A stretch of DNA of 64,000 nucleotides, taken from positions 186,001-250,000 of the forward strand of contig JAHHHK010000002.1 in NCBI GenBank assembly GCA_019359395.1, in the 5' to 3' direction. The translations under genes were made by a program, and so were the position numbers. The notes under the pieces are model-generated. The model made no database searches. It was given only the letters and a program-made list of their open reading frames with translations, and had not been told where the DNA came from. Shown here in pieces: positions 25,207 through 34,609 of this stretch (positions within the stretch are counted from its first letter, which is position 1; each line of letters begins with the position of its first letter). Source of the stretch: Komarekiella atlantica HA4396-MV6 (GTDB lineage: Bacteria; Cyanobacteriota; Cyanobacteriia; Cyanobacteriales; Nostocaceae).

Positions 25207-26190
25207 TTACAAGTTATTGACTACAGACTTATTTTGTGGTGTAAACCCCAATATTTCTAAAAGCGATCGCTCCATAACTTTACTCACAAGCTGATTGCCT
25301 TGCAAGTTGAGGTGAATATGATCGTGATACCAGCTTTGTGGATTGGTAGTTGAGTTAAATATTGGCAGAAAATCTATATAAGTAATTTGTTGTGCTTGTG
25401 TAAAATCACTGAGGCGCTGACGTGCTTTAATTTCGTAATCGCGGGAACCTGGTTCGCCAAGTTCTCGGAGTAAGGGAGTCATAACTAGGAGAAATTTACT
25501 GTTGCTTTGACGAGTCAACGCTTGAATTTTAGCTATTGCTTCTAGATTGAAACCAACGCGATCGCCTGGTTCATTATTTACTGCTTTCATTTCGGGAATT
25601 GGCTTTTGTGTGAAGACATAACGCCGTAATACTTCCACTAATGCGAGAAGAGGTTTACTATCTGGATAGTTGCGATCGCGTCCCACTGGGAAAGAAGTGG
25701 GAGCAGTAGCATACAAATCATCGGTATTAATTAATAACACCACTGCCTGCGCGTTAAAATTGCTAAACTTCTCTAAATAAGCTAATTCGTTTCTTGGGCC
25801 CCAAGAGTTAGCTGAAGCATTCAGCACTTCTACTTCCTGGTAATTCTGATTGATTGCTGATGTTAAAGAACGCATCATCAAGCTGGATATTGTATTAGCT
25901 TGATCTGTCCACCAACCGCCATTAGCGATCGAGTCCCCTAAGAGTAGCACTCGTAGTGTAGAGGGTGCAGGTGTCTTTGGGATTGGCGCACCTCGCATAG
26001 AATACTGATTAATCTCAATGCGATTACCAAAGCGCCGGGTACGCTGGTTAGGAGCTAACAAATAACCTATTTCTGCATCGCCAATATAAATTAGCGGATT
26101 ACCAAAGCCAAAGAGCGATCGCAATCCGATCTCTATTGCCACAAAAAATCCCACAACTACTGCCAAAATTACGCTTAGCATCACTTTCAC
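25207..26190 (-). CDS. SGNH/GDSL-type hydrolase, membrane-anchored
   Basis: Encodes 327 residues. N-terminal membrane anchor (SVILAVVVGFFVAIEIGL), then an SGNH fold: block I LLLGDSIANGG (catalytic Ser about 86), block III Asn in NASANSWGPRNE, and block V DHIHLNLQGNQ (Asp and His, about 291-294). Probably an extracytoplasmic esterase or acyltransferase; substrate unknown. The gene faces away from the 46-residue small protein gene. Confidence 0.85.
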   Translation of the reverse strand: MKVMLSVILAVVVGFFVAIEIGLRSLFGFGNPLIYIGDAEIGYLLAPNQRTRRFGNRIEINQYSMRGAPIPKTPAPSTLRVLLLGDSIANGGWWTDQANTISSLMMRSLTSAINQNYQEVEVLNASANSWGPRNELAYLEKFSNFNAQAVVLLINTDDLYATAPTSFPVGRDRNYPDSKPLLALVEVLRRYVFTQKPIPEMKAVNNEPGDRVGFNLEAIAKIQALTRQSNSKFLLVMTPLLRELGEPGSRDYEIKARQRLSDFTQAQQITYIDFLPIFNSTTNPQSWYHDHIHLNLQGNQLVSKVMERSLLEILGFTPQNKSVVNNL

Positions 26191-26490
26191 CTCAGAATTT
26201 TTAAAATCTTGCTAAAATTAAAGTAATAAATTATACTATTATTTGTTTTATTACCTGACTGGCAAACAGTCAATGATATTAAGTGAAATTACGTTAAACT
26301 ATCAACGTATCAGTTAAAATCATGTATAAATAAACGAACTACGTCTAAAGGAGTAAGTAATTTTGGGGATGGAAAAGTTGCAAACTTTAAACAAAATAGT
26401 ATTAGGAATTTAACATTGTCCGCAAATAGAAGGACTACAATCAAAACGGACAAATGCTTCACGCTGTGACGAAGGAGGAATTATCAAGCT

Positions 26491-26631
26491 ATGTCCGACT
26501 TAAATCGCGGAATTATGAAATTTGAGGGTGCAGATTCACCAAAAGTAGTCACTATTTCTACTGTGTTGCTTTTGGGGTCGATCGCCGCTCTGATCATTTG
26601 GGCCCTGCAAGCCGCCTATGCGCTAAACTAA
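26491..26631 (+). CDS. Small single-span membrane protein (46 aa)
   Basis: Reads MSDLNRGIMKFEGADSPKVV and then one membrane helix (TISTVLLLGSIAALIIWALQ) and a short tail AAYALN. It has a strong Shine-Dalgarno sequence (aaggagg, 11 nt before the ATG). The size and topology are those of small photosynthetic-complex subunits, and it looks conserved in cyanobacteria, but I cannot name it. Confidence 0.6.
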   Translation: MSDLNRGIMKFEGADSPKVVTISTVLLLGSIAALIIWALQAAYALN

Positions 26632-26852
26632 AATCATCAGTAGCTTAAAAGGACATTGGTGAAAACGGTTTCCGTCGTAGCCAAGTGTCCATTGTGCAAC
26701 TAATAAATAAAAGCCCCTGACAACCATCAAAATTTCATAAAAACTTTAGATATGAGATTTGAGATTTTAGATGGAAAATTTAAATCCGTCTTGAAAAGTT
26801 TGCTAGGTCGGGAAACCCTCTTTACGACTTTTCGTAAAATCCAAAATCCACA

Positions 26853-29744
26853 ATGTTTGACCTTTGGGGCGCTTTAGTTATTTTAATTGCCTGTCCCCTC
26901 TTGGGCGGATTACCACTGATTGGGTGGATCACCTCCGCTCTGAAACAGAAGCAATTATCGCAAATTGGTACGGGAAACGTTAGTGTCTCCGCTGCGTTTT
27001 ACCACGGTGGCACATTCGTAGGTATTCTGGCAGTTTTGTCAGAAGCTTTAAAAGGAATTGCAGCAGTATTGCTTAGTCGTGCTTTCTTCCCAGCGGGATC
27101 GCCTTGGGAATTGATTGCCCTCATAGCCTTGGTAATCGGTAGATACTGGATGGGCAAAGGGGCAGGCACGACAAATGTTGTTTGGGGATTTGTGGTACAC
27201 GACCCACTTGTGTCAGGATTTACACTTTTTTTTGCAGCCATCAGCTTTTTGATCCTGCGCTCAAGACAGATAGTGAAATTTGGGGTTTTGATTTTATTGC
27301 CCTTGTTTGTGACATTTCTGCACGTTGGTGATATCCCCAGAATGATGGCTGTTACCGCCCTGGCTGGGTTACTGGGCTGGATTTACACAAGAATTCCCGA
27401 TGACATGAACCTCTCAGCCCAAGAGGCACAAACAGAGTCGCAACCAATGTTGGAATTTTTGCGTGGCGATCGCGCTATTCTCTCTTTAGACGAAGAGTTA
27501 GATGCTGCCATAGTTGGAGAAAAAGCAGCCACACTATCTCAAATTAAGCGCTGGGGCTACCCAGTGCCCAAAGGGTGGGTACTTGGCCCAAGTGATGATC
27601 CCGCGTCAACAGAATTTCTCCAGCCATCAGAACTATCACCCTTGGTGGTGCGTTCCTCCGCCATTGGAGAAGATTCAGAACAAGCCTCCGCCGCTGGCCA
27701 GTATGAAACGGTTTTGCATGTTACTAGCCAGCAGGAGTTACAAGAAGCGATCGCTCAAGTTCAAGCTTCCTACAACCATCCATCTGCTGTACAATATCGA
27801 CGCGATCGCGGCTCAGATGATACAGCAATGGCAGTGCTGATTCAACAACAAGTCCAGAGTGTATATTCGGGAGTAGCTTTCAGCCGCGATCCCATTACTC
27901 AGCAAGGTGATGCGATCGTCATTGAAGCCCTTCCAGGTAGCCCCACACAAGTTGTCTCCGGTAAAGTCACACCAGAACAATATCGCGCTTTTGTTGTTGA
28001 GACAGAAAATTTTTCCTCTGTCCAATTAGAAGGACAAGGACGAATCCCACAAGCATTAATTAAACAAGTAGCATACTTAACTCGCCGCCTCGAAAAGCGT
28101 TATCACGGCATTCCTCAAGATATCGAGTGGAGTTATGACGGACAAACACTGTGGGTGTTGCAAGCTCGACCGATTACCACCTTACTACCCATCTGGACGC
28201 GTAAAATTGCCGCTGAAGTGATTCCTGGCGTGATTCACCCTTTAACTTGGTCGATTAATCGTCCCTTAACTTGTGGAGTTTGGGGAGAAATTTTTACTTT
28301 AGTTTTAGGCGAACGCGCCCTTGGCTTAGATTTTAACGAAACAGCAACTCTACATTACTCTAGAGCTTACTTTAACGCATCTTTCTTAGGAGAGATTTTT
28401 CGCCGCATGGGATTGCCGCCGGAAAGTCTAGAGTTTTTGACTAGAGGAGCCAAAATGAGCAAGCCGTCTTTGGAGTCAACCTGGGAGAATTTACCAGGAC
28501 TGACGAGGTTGCTAAGGCGGGAATTAAATTTAGACCAGGACTTTAAGCAGGATTATCACAAACGATTTATTCCAGAATTGTCGCAACTGGCGCAAGAAGA
28601 TATGGATGCTTTAGATGCATCCAAGTTGTTGGCCAGAATTGACCTCATCTTAGAGTTGCTGCATCGTGGGACGTACTACAGCATTCTGGCTCCCTTAAGT
28701 GCGGCATTAAGACAGGCAATTTTTCGCGTCAAAGATGGGAAAATTGACAACAGCGTTTCCCCAGAAGTGGGAGCATTGCGATCGCTCAGTGCTTTAGCCG
28801 CAGATGCTAAACAGATATTAGTTAAGTTTGAGCCAGGTAAAGTATTTGAGGAGTTGGCGCAAACCCCAGAGGGAGAGAAAATTTTACAACAGTTTGACGA
28901 GTTGCTTCAGGATTATGGCTATTTAAGTGAAGTGGGAACTGATATTTCCGTTCCCACTTGGCGAGAGAATCCTCAACCAGTCAAGCAGATGTTTGTGCAG
29001 TTGATGCAGGGAAATGAACCACAAACTGACGCTGTTGACCAGATTAATCTCGTCTTACCAAAAAAGCAAAAGCGCTCTTTTGTACAGCGACGTGTAGATC
29101 TTAAAGGACGAGTCACCGAAGTTTATTCGCGACTATTAGCTGAATTGCGTTGGAGTTTTGTAGCTTTAGAGAAAATTTGGTTAAAATCAGGTTTGCTCAA
29201 GAAAACTGGGGATATCTTTTTTCTCGAATTTGATGAAGTGCGGCGTTTAATTGCGGGTTCTGATTCCAAGTTGATGGCTGGGTTAGTTAAATTAGTGGAA
29301 TTAAGGCGATCGCAATTCGTCCAAGATAGCGAGTTTAATCAAATACCGCTTTTAGTCTACGGCAATGCACCACCTCACCCCTTAGCTCCTTCAGCGATTT
29401 ACTCTGACCAAATTTTACAAGGTATTCCCGCCAGTCACGGACAAGCTGAAGGGCGAGTGAAAGTGTTGCGAAATTTACAAGATATACCAGAGATTGATCG
29501 AGAGACGATTTTAGTAGTTCCTTACACAGATTCCGGCTGGGCCCCGTTTTTAGTAAGGGCTGGAGGCTTAATTGCTGAAGCTGGTGGACGACTTTCTCAC
29601 GGGGCGATCGTGGCGCGTGAGTATGGGATTCCCGCTGTCATGGATGTTCGCGGTGCTACATGGCTCCTGCAAGATGGTCAACGAGTACGGATTGATGGCT
29701 CTAGGGGTATTGTGGAACTATCCAACGATTTAAGACCAGAATGA
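26853..29744 (+). CDS. Fusion of a PlsY-like membrane domain with a PEP-synthase-like protein
   Basis: Encodes 963 residues. Residues 1-180 are a multispanning domain like glycerol-3-phosphate acyltransferase PlsY (LIGWITSALKQKQLSQIGTG, GTGNVSVSAAFYHGG, GKGAGTTNVVWGF). A linker leads to a PPDK/PEP-synthase ATP-grasp domain (about 215-445: VRSSAIGEDSEQASAAGQYE, GVAFSRDP, DIEWSYDGQTLWVLQARPIT), a helical middle part and a C-terminal phosphohistidine domain (about 855-960) with the swivelling His in AGGRLSHGAIVAREYGIPAV. The reaction is unknown. It overlaps the next cupin gene by 4 bp. Confidence 0.85.
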   Translation: MFDLWGALVILIACPLLGGLPLIGWITSALKQKQLSQIGTGNVSVSAAFYHGGTFVGILAVLSEALKGIAAVLLSRAFFPAGSPWELIALIALVIGRYWMGKGAGTTNVVWGFVVHDPLVSGFTLFFAAISFLILRSRQIVKFGVLILLPLFVTFLHVGDIPRMMAVTALAGLLGWIYTRIPDDMNLSAQEAQTESQPMLEFLRGDRAILSLDEELDAAIVGEKAATLSQIKRWGYPVPKGWVLGPSDDPASTEFLQPSELSPLVVRSSAIGEDSEQASAAGQYETVLHVTSQQELQEAIAQVQASYNHPSAVQYRRDRGSDDTAMAVLIQQQVQSVYSGVAFSRDPITQQGDAIVIEALPGSPTQVVSGKVTPEQYRAFVVETENFSSVQLEGQGRIPQALIKQVAYLTRRLEKRYHGIPQDIEWSYDGQTLWVLQARPITTLLPIWTRKIAAEVIPGVIHPLTWSINRPLTCGVWGEIFTLVLGERALGLDFNETATLHYSRAYFNASFLGEIFRRMGLPPESLEFLTRGAKMSKPSLESTWENLPGLTRLLRRELNLDQDFKQDYHKRFIPELSQLAQEDMDALDASKLLARIDLILELLHRGTYYSILAPLSAALRQAIFRVKDGKIDNSVSPEVGALRSLSALAADAKQILVKFEPGKVFEELAQTPEGEKILQQFDELLQDYGYLSEVGTDISVPTWRENPQPVKQMFVQLMQGNEPQTDAVDQINLVLPKKQKRSFVQRRVDLKGRVTEVYSRLLAELRWSFVALEKIWLKSGLLKKTGDIFFLEFDEVRRLIAGSDSKLMAGLVKLVELRRSQFVQDSEFNQIPLLVYGNAPPHPLAPSAIYSDQILQGIPASHGQAEGRVKVLRNLQDIPEIDRETILVVPYTDSGWAPFLVRAGGLIAEAGGRLSHGAIVAREYGIPAVMDVRGATWLLQDGQRVRIDGSRGIVELSNDLRPE

Positions 29745-30115
29745 TTAGTACTTCCCTCAAAGACTTACCAGAAGAGTCTGTTTCCCACAATCCCGAAATC
29801 AAGAAAAAAGTCATGTTAAGGTTTGGCGATTTACCTCACCTGACTAACTTTTCTCAAGCACGTTTTGCACCAGGACAAAGCGCACCAGGACACGCGCATC
29901 AGGATATGTGTGAAGTTTTCTTTGTGGAAGCTGGTTCAGGCGTAATTCACATCGACGGTAAAGAAAACCCTTTGCTTCCTGGAACCTGTGTAGCGATAGA
30001 ACTGGGGGAAATTCACGAAATAGTTAATACTGGCTCAACTGAGCTTGTTCTGACTTACTTTGGTTTGCAGGTGGAAGCGGAAAACAGAGAAAAACCATCC
30101 ACTCGCATCGAATGA
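29741..30115 (+). CDS. Cupin-domain protein
   Basis: Encodes 124 residues. Single cupin with PGQSAPGHAHQDMCEVFFVEAG (metal-binding His, His, Glu) and IELGEIHEIVNTG (His). The ATGA overlap with the upstream PlsY-PEP-synthase fusion means translational coupling and probably a shared pathway. Substrate unknown. Confidence 0.85.
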   Translation: MISTSLKDLPEESVSHNPEIKKKVMLRFGDLPHLTNFSQARFAPGQSAPGHAHQDMCEVFFVEAGSGVIHIDGKENPLLPGTCVAIELGEIHEIVNTGSTELVLTYFGLQVEAENREKPSTRIE

Positions 30116-30300
30116 AATTCAAACCCAAAATCACGATTGCTACATCACCTGGCGTTGCTGATTAATGGGATGAATTTTGTTTCGCGCAAAAGCGAGCTAG
30201 TGCGTTGCGGGATACACAGATTTCTCGTAGGGGTACGGCATTGCCCATACGTGTCAACTTAACGTGAAAGCCTAGTCTGATAAACATTTCAAACTTTTTC

Positions 30301-30742
30301 TATGTACCAAGCATCAGCTATGACGACAGCCACTTAACCCAACGCTGGGTAGTCATGGTCAACGGTAAAGAAGTATTTCGTGCCAACACCCCAATACGCT
30401 GTCATCGCTACATCTGCACTCACTATAATAGATGGCACAGGACGTATTCAGGAATTGGAACACGCCGGAGAGCAGCGTCCTCAAGAGCAATGGAATAATA
30501 CCATGACTGCTCAGGCTACCAAAGTTTTGAACAAGCAGATCAAGCGCTCGCTGGAGAAAACTATTGACTTGCGATGCCGAAGGCGGGCGCTTACGCCATC
30601 GCTCTCTGTTGAAGCACCAAAGGAGAATGCCACCGAATGCTTACGACTAATGGGCATGGACTTGTGGAATCTAGCAAGTGCCATGAATAATGCCCAAGCG
30701 CTTAAAATAGTCCTGTACTCAACTGCTCCTAAAGAATGGTAG
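30301..30742 (+). pseudogene. Decayed hypothetical gene carrying an embedded palindromic repeat
   Basis: One frame encodes YVPSISYDDSHLTQRWVVMV and NGKEVFRANTPIRCHRYI up to about 30417; the apparent continuation (DGTGRIQELEHAGEQRPQEQ and WNNTMTAQATKVLNKQIK) lies in another frame to the stop at 30742. This suggests a single frameshift near 30420. A dispersed palindrome (about 30571-30605, gcgatgccgaaggcgggcgc...) interrupts the second part in frame, giving RCRRRALTPSLS. The family is unknown to me. Confidence 0.5.
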
Positions 30743-30777
30743 GTGTGAACCTGCTTGCTCCCTTGAATCTTCTCTAA

Positions 30778-31017
30778 CTACATCCCTGTATTTTCTGTAG
30801 TGCTTGGCTGTTCTGTAGGGGGAGGAGGAACCACCGGGGATGTTGGCTCTTCATCTAGAGTGATTGGAGGTTCGGGAACTTCAGGTTTATCTGAGGAGCC
30901 TGGTTTTGGTATGTGTAATGGTGTTGCTGGCTCTATTGTTTTCTGCGATGACTGTTCTGACAATGACTTCATCTTAACTGCCAACCAAAAAATGTCTGCT
31001 ATCAATCCTATGCTCAA
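30778..31017 (-). CDS. Small Pro-rich protein, hypothetical
   Basis: Encodes 79 residues. A short hydrophobic N-terminus (IGLIADIFWLAVKM) and a long Pro/Glu/Thr-rich tail (PKPGSSDKPEVPEPPITLDE) suggest a membrane-tethered flexible protein. The opposite frame (30800-31024) is also open but has glycine/serine-rich translation of the same repeats; I prefer the minus strand. Unrecognised. Confidence 0.45.
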   Translation of the reverse strand: MSIGLIADIFWLAVKMKSLSEQSSQKTIEPATPLHIPKPGSSDKPEVPEPPITLDEEPTSPVVPPPPTEQPSTTENTGM

Positions 31018-31178
31018 GCGGTAATCTAAATAAAATATACCGACTTCATAATCTAATCTCGCGGCAATATATGCGTTTTAGCCGCAAAAACCTTTGATTT
31101 TCGCAATAAGCGGATAAAATTGTGAGAAAATTGAACTCGTGATTTATACCAAATTCTCAATTGATCAAAGTCAATTTT

Positions 31179-31589
31179 ATGAAAAACAACCATGTTTTAC
31201 TGACCTTAATCTTATTGATTTGCACTGCTGCGCCTCAAAAAGCTCTAGCAGATGAGGTTTGGAAAACGGAAGAATATAAAGTGGTTTATCAAGAAGATCG
31301 CAATAAAACTGCTGTGTGGCGCTATGGTCGCGATGGAGTAATCTTCATTGATGGTTTGGCAGGAGTGTTTAATGACCGAGGCTCATACAATGGCTATTGG
31401 GTACAAAAGTCTTCATCGGTGCGTTGCGATACCTATAGAGAAGGGGCAGACGGTAAACCTACTTATCATTGGGGCAGATTTAAAGTCACTTTCATTGATC
31501 CTAAATTCCCCTCCCGTTGGAAAGCTGATATTAGCCTTTGCGATCGCGATCCTATGATGACTTTAAACGGTACACCTATTACACAGTAA
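31179..31589 (+). CDS. Secreted protein, unknown function
   Basis: Encodes about 136 residues. Signal peptide MKNNHVLLTLILLICTAAP with cleavage expected after QKALA. The mature domain (DEVWKTEEYKVVYQEDRNKT and on to RYGRDGVIFIDGLAGVF) is a compact beta-rich protein with two cysteines. The ATG at 31179 is better than the TTG at 31161. Looks like a conserved cyanobacterial family without assigned role. Confidence 0.65.
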   Translation: MKNNHVLLTLILLICTAAPQKALADEVWKTEEYKVVYQEDRNKTAVWRYGRDGVIFIDGLAGVFNDRGSYNGYWVQKSSSVRCDTYREGADGKPTYHWGRFKVTFIDPKFPSRWKADISLCDRDPMMTLNGTPITQ

Positions 31590-31767
31590 TCACCAAGCTA
31601 AAACATTTGCAACTGTTTGGTGGCTCTAAACACTTATGGCAAATAACTTGATTTTGTTAACCAACCTGTTTATTGAGCGAAACTTTATTATTTAGTCTAA
31701 AGTCCAGTCACACTATAGATTGGCGATTCACCACAGAGAATGTTTGGATAAATTGAAGTGTTGCAGT
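31590..31767. other. Intergenic spacer, no recognisable feature
   Basis: Between the secreted protein and the decayed Uma2 gene. No terminator or repeat of note. Confidence 0.4.
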
Positions 31768-32347
31768 TTAGACTTGTCCGGCTGCTAATACTAAATCTGC
31801 GGTCAAATTCAGCATAGGGAAAATCACTGATTTGATTGGCTCTGTCCCTTGAAATACAGATTCTTCATTATAGTCCATCTACCAGAGTTAGCAGGGTTAT
31901 TCGGGCTTTCTGAGCATCAATAATCCAGTATTCAGGGATACCCCGTGCTGCATACTCAGAACGCTTGTAGCGGTAGTCTCTATCCTAATTCACCTTTTTT
32001 GGGGACACAACCTCAACTACCATTGTTGGAGAAGGCATCTCTGGGGTGATCGTTGCTCGTTTTCCTGCAATCGCCTCCAATAACTCTTGTGTAAATATCA
32101 TCAAATCCGGTAGTCGCACACGAGTCCGGTTGCCTATCACCACAAGTTCTGTATCTTTATGGCGAATCAGTTGAATAGGAACAAACTTAAGAAATTGCGA
32201 CAGCAGATAGAGAGAGATTAAGTTATTTCTATCGCTTTCTGGTGGCATTTCAACCAACTCTCCATCCACAAGTTCATACTTAGTATCCGTGCCATTATCA
32301 TGGGCAAGGTACTCATCAAGGGTAAGTTTCTTGACTGCTGTGCTCAT
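31768..32347 (-). pseudogene. Uma2 (DUF820) family protein, broken by a stop codon and a frameshift
   Basis: The frame from the ATG at 32347 starts MSTAVKKLTLDEYLAHDNGT and reaches PTMVVEVVSPKKVN, then a TAG at 31985-31987. The same frame continues with perfect family sequence (DRDYRYKRSEYAARGIPEYW, IIDAQKARITLLTLVDGL) to a TAA at 31868, and the last part (YNEESVFQGTEPIKSVIFP) is in yet another frame to 31770. Uma2 proteins are restriction-endonuclease-fold proteins, highly multiplied in cyanobacteria. Here the fold's catalytic PD-ExK core is partly retained, but the gene looks inactive unless the TAG is suppressed. Confidence 0.75.
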
Positions 32348-32401
32348 AAACTCTTTACTTGAGCATTATTCTTAAATACATATTTTACTTGATCAATAAC
32401 T

Positions 32402-32902
32402 ATGCTTGATTTAAACAAAATCCAGGCTATTGCTCAATCCTATTCTCCTCAAGAACTCTTTGCAGCATTGGTTTGGCAGCGCCAATTCAATCAGTTTAAT
32501 GGCGAACAAGTGATTACTGACCTTTCACAGCATACAGATTTATGGGCAAGCTTTCTGTTTACCAAACCAATCTTTGCACCAGATGAAAACGGTCTGAGCT
32601 TTGGTGGCGTGATCGATACACTCTTGGCAATGGCCAACTATCGTCCCATGCCTGAAACTAGCATTATCCATTTCGTTGCTTATCCTGCCGATACACTCTA
32701 CATCCTGACCCAAAACCAAGACACAAAAGTATCTCAGCTTTTAGATTTAGGTAAAAAGTGGCGCGCTGATTCGGTAGAAGTAACTGATGGCACGAATGAG
32801 GAGTATAGTTTTCGGCTGAAGCGTCAACTGAGAACTCGATTAGAAGGTAATGATATTCAACACCCCCGTGATGCAGTCGTTGTTTGTTATTGGTGGGATT
32901 GA
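32402..32902 (+). CDS. Hypothetical protein
   Basis: Encodes 166 residues. Begins MLDLNKIQAIAQSYSPQELF and ends RDAVVVCYWWD. The composition is that of a soluble alpha/beta protein; no motif is recognised. It starts 55 bp from the divergent Uma2 pseudogene. Confidence 0.6.
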   Translation: MLDLNKIQAIAQSYSPQELFAALVWQRQFNQFNGEQVITDLSQHTDLWASFLFTKPIFAPDENGLSFGGVIDTLLAMANYRPMPETSIIHFVAYPADTLYILTQNQDTKVSQLLDLGKKWRADSVEVTDGTNEEYSFRLKRQLRTRLEGNDIQHPRDAVVVCYWWD

Positions 32903-32951
32903 AATAGTACACAGCGATGGCAACCGTTAAGTAACCCTTCCTTGATAACTC

Positions 32952-33150
32952 TCAACTACTGACATACTCCAGCACTCCTTCCCACTAAGAGTGCCACGCC
33001 GTCTCGACTAACATTTCCTTACCGTTGGTGAATTGGATGAATTCTTGCCCAAAGGCAATAAAACATATCAGCAACTAGGCGATTATATACATCATACCGC
33101 CACTTGGAAACTGCGGCATTCGACCGTTCATTGGCAATTCTTCTTTCCTT
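32952..33150 (-). pseudogene. Truncated duplicate of the 33893-34609 gene
   Basis: On the minus strand this stretch encodes NAAVSKWRYDVYNRLVADMF, then after a frameshift EFIQFTNGKEMLVETAW and finally WEGVLEYVSS. These align with NAAVKMWGYDLRNKLVADVF, EFIKFTNGKEITVEAAW and WEWERVLNYAS at the C-terminus of the protein encoded at 33893-34609. There is at least one frameshift plus an internal TAG. Only about the last 60 codons survive. Confidence 0.75.
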
Positions 33151-33186
33151 TACTGATAATAGTTTTAGAGCTAATTATTTAAGAGG

Positions 33187-33792
33187 TTGATTGTGGTCTT
33201 TGCTCAAACCAGTCACCCAGATGTGATAATAACTCGCCTGACGTTAGACGAGTATCGGGCTATGGAACAAACAAACCCAGAACGCCATGAATACCGCAAC
33301 GGAGAGATTATTACTATGTCGGGAGGTTCGGAATCTCATAGTGCGATCGCCAGCAACTTCTTAATTTACTTAGGGTTTTTACTAAGAGACACCGATTTTC
33401 GTTTGCATAGCAGCGACTTGCGAGTTTGGATTCCTGAATATCAGTGTGGAACTTATACCGATTTGATGGTTGTTAATGGTGAACCAGAGTTCAATGGCAA
33501 TCGCAATGATGAAATTCTCAATCCAATGCTTATTGTCGAAGTTCTATCGCCCTCTACCGAAGCTTATGACCGAGGCGAAAAGTTCAGAAAATATCGCTCT
33601 GTTGTCAGCTTTTGTGAATATCTGCTTGTAAGCCAAACTGAACCATACATTGAGCAATATCACAACGAGGATCGTAATAGTAATGATCGCTGGCTATGGC
33701 AAGTTCACTCTCACCTTGAGCGAGCGATCGTTCTGCACAGTTTAAACGTAGAAATTCCCCTGACTGAAATCTATCGTCGCATTAATTTTTGA
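33187..33792 (+). CDS. Uma2 family (DUF820) restriction-endonuclease-fold protein
   Basis: Encodes 201 residues. Segments RLTLDEYRAMEQTNPERHEY, RNGEIITMSGGSESHSAIAS, DLRVWIPEYQCGTYTDLMVV (PD-like core) and NPMLIVEVLSPSTEAYDRGE (E-x-K-like VEVLSPST) are typical Uma2. The role of the family is unknown; many copies occur per cyanobacterial genome. The start is uncertain: TTG 33187 or GTG 33193, with aagagg just upstream. Confidence 0.85.
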   Translation: MIVVFAQTSHPDVIITRLTLDEYRAMEQTNPERHEYRNGEIITMSGGSESHSAIASNFLIYLGFLLRDTDFRLHSSDLRVWIPEYQCGTYTDLMVVNGEPEFNGNRNDEILNPMLIVEVLSPSTEAYDRGEKFRKYRSVVSFCEYLLVSQTEPYIEQYHNEDRNSNDRWLWQVHSHLERAIVLHSLNVEIPLTEIYRRINF

Positions 33793-33892
33793 GGGTGGCT
33801 AACTTTCTGACGAGAATACCAAATAATCCCATCAATAGAGCGTTAGAGCGTTACACCCACATTTTCACATCCTAAAAGAGCGGTGATCGCTT

Positions 33893-34609
33893 TCATCTGC
33901 TGGCGTAATTCAGTACCCGCTCCCATTCCCAGCGCCATGCTGCCTCTACCGTTATTTCTTTGCCATTGGTGAACTTGATAAATTCTGTACCGTCACTGTA
34001 AAATACATCAGCGACAAGTTTGTTACGTAAATCATAGCCCCACATTTTGACTGCGGCATTCCACCACCTTTGCCCTGGTGATTCCAACATTGGTAGCTCA
34101 AGGTATTCATCTTGCCACGCCATAGGTTTCCACTGTTCTTGTAAGGCTCGAATCAAAATGGCATTCGGGAAAATTTGTTTCTTATTCTTGTGCAACCACA
34201 GCACATAATCAATCGTGCTTCTGAGTGCATCTTCTAAACCGTAAGTGCAAGCTTCTAAAGCGATTTGAACTTCTTCGAGTGAAAAGTTTACACCAATGGC
34301 TACCAACGCTCGTTCGTATTCCTTGAAGATCTCGTACTCAACTGAGTTTTTTTCCCAGAACCACACGCTTAACACGTCTCCCAAATAATCAGCAACTTCC
34401 AGATGGTCAAATTCTAGCAAGCCACTTGGTAAGCCCAACAGTTCCTTATGAAAGAACGTTTTCCGCCGTGTCCGTGCCAAATCCTGATTAAAAATGGTCA
34501 AGTGAGGCTGATCCGCGCCCAGAACTGGCACAACTTGCTGGAAGTCGAGTCTAGCAGAACAGTTGACCTGATGTTTGGCGATGCTGGCTACCTGCAAGTA
34601 CTCATTCAT
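33893..34609 (-). CDS. Hypothetical protein with a truncated neighbour copy
   Basis: Encodes 238 residues, soluble, rich in Trp and Glu. No known domain recognised; the C-terminal half (WWNAAVKMWGYDLRNKLVAD to WERVLNYASR) is repeated as a pseudogene at 32952-33150. The ATG at 34609 begins MNEYLQVAS. Confidence 0.6.
   Translation of the reverse strand: MNEYLQVASIAKHQVNCSARLDFQQVVPVLGADQPHLTIFNQDLARTRRKTFFHKELLGLPSGLLEFDHLEVADYLGDVLSVWFWEKNSVEYEIFKEYERALVAIGVNFSLEEVQIALEACTYGLEDALRSTIDYVLWLHKNKKQIFPNAILIRALQEQWKPMAWQDEYLELPMLESPGQRWWNAAVKMWGYDLRNKLVADVFYSDGTEFIKFTNGKEITVEAAWRWEWERVLNYASR

Noticed and set aside
32950-33000. Possible IS605 end remnant (actgacatactccagcactcc resembles the sequence next to the hairpin at 3775)
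   Set aside because: Translation on the minus strand shows it is the end of the truncated duplicate of the 33893-34609 gene.
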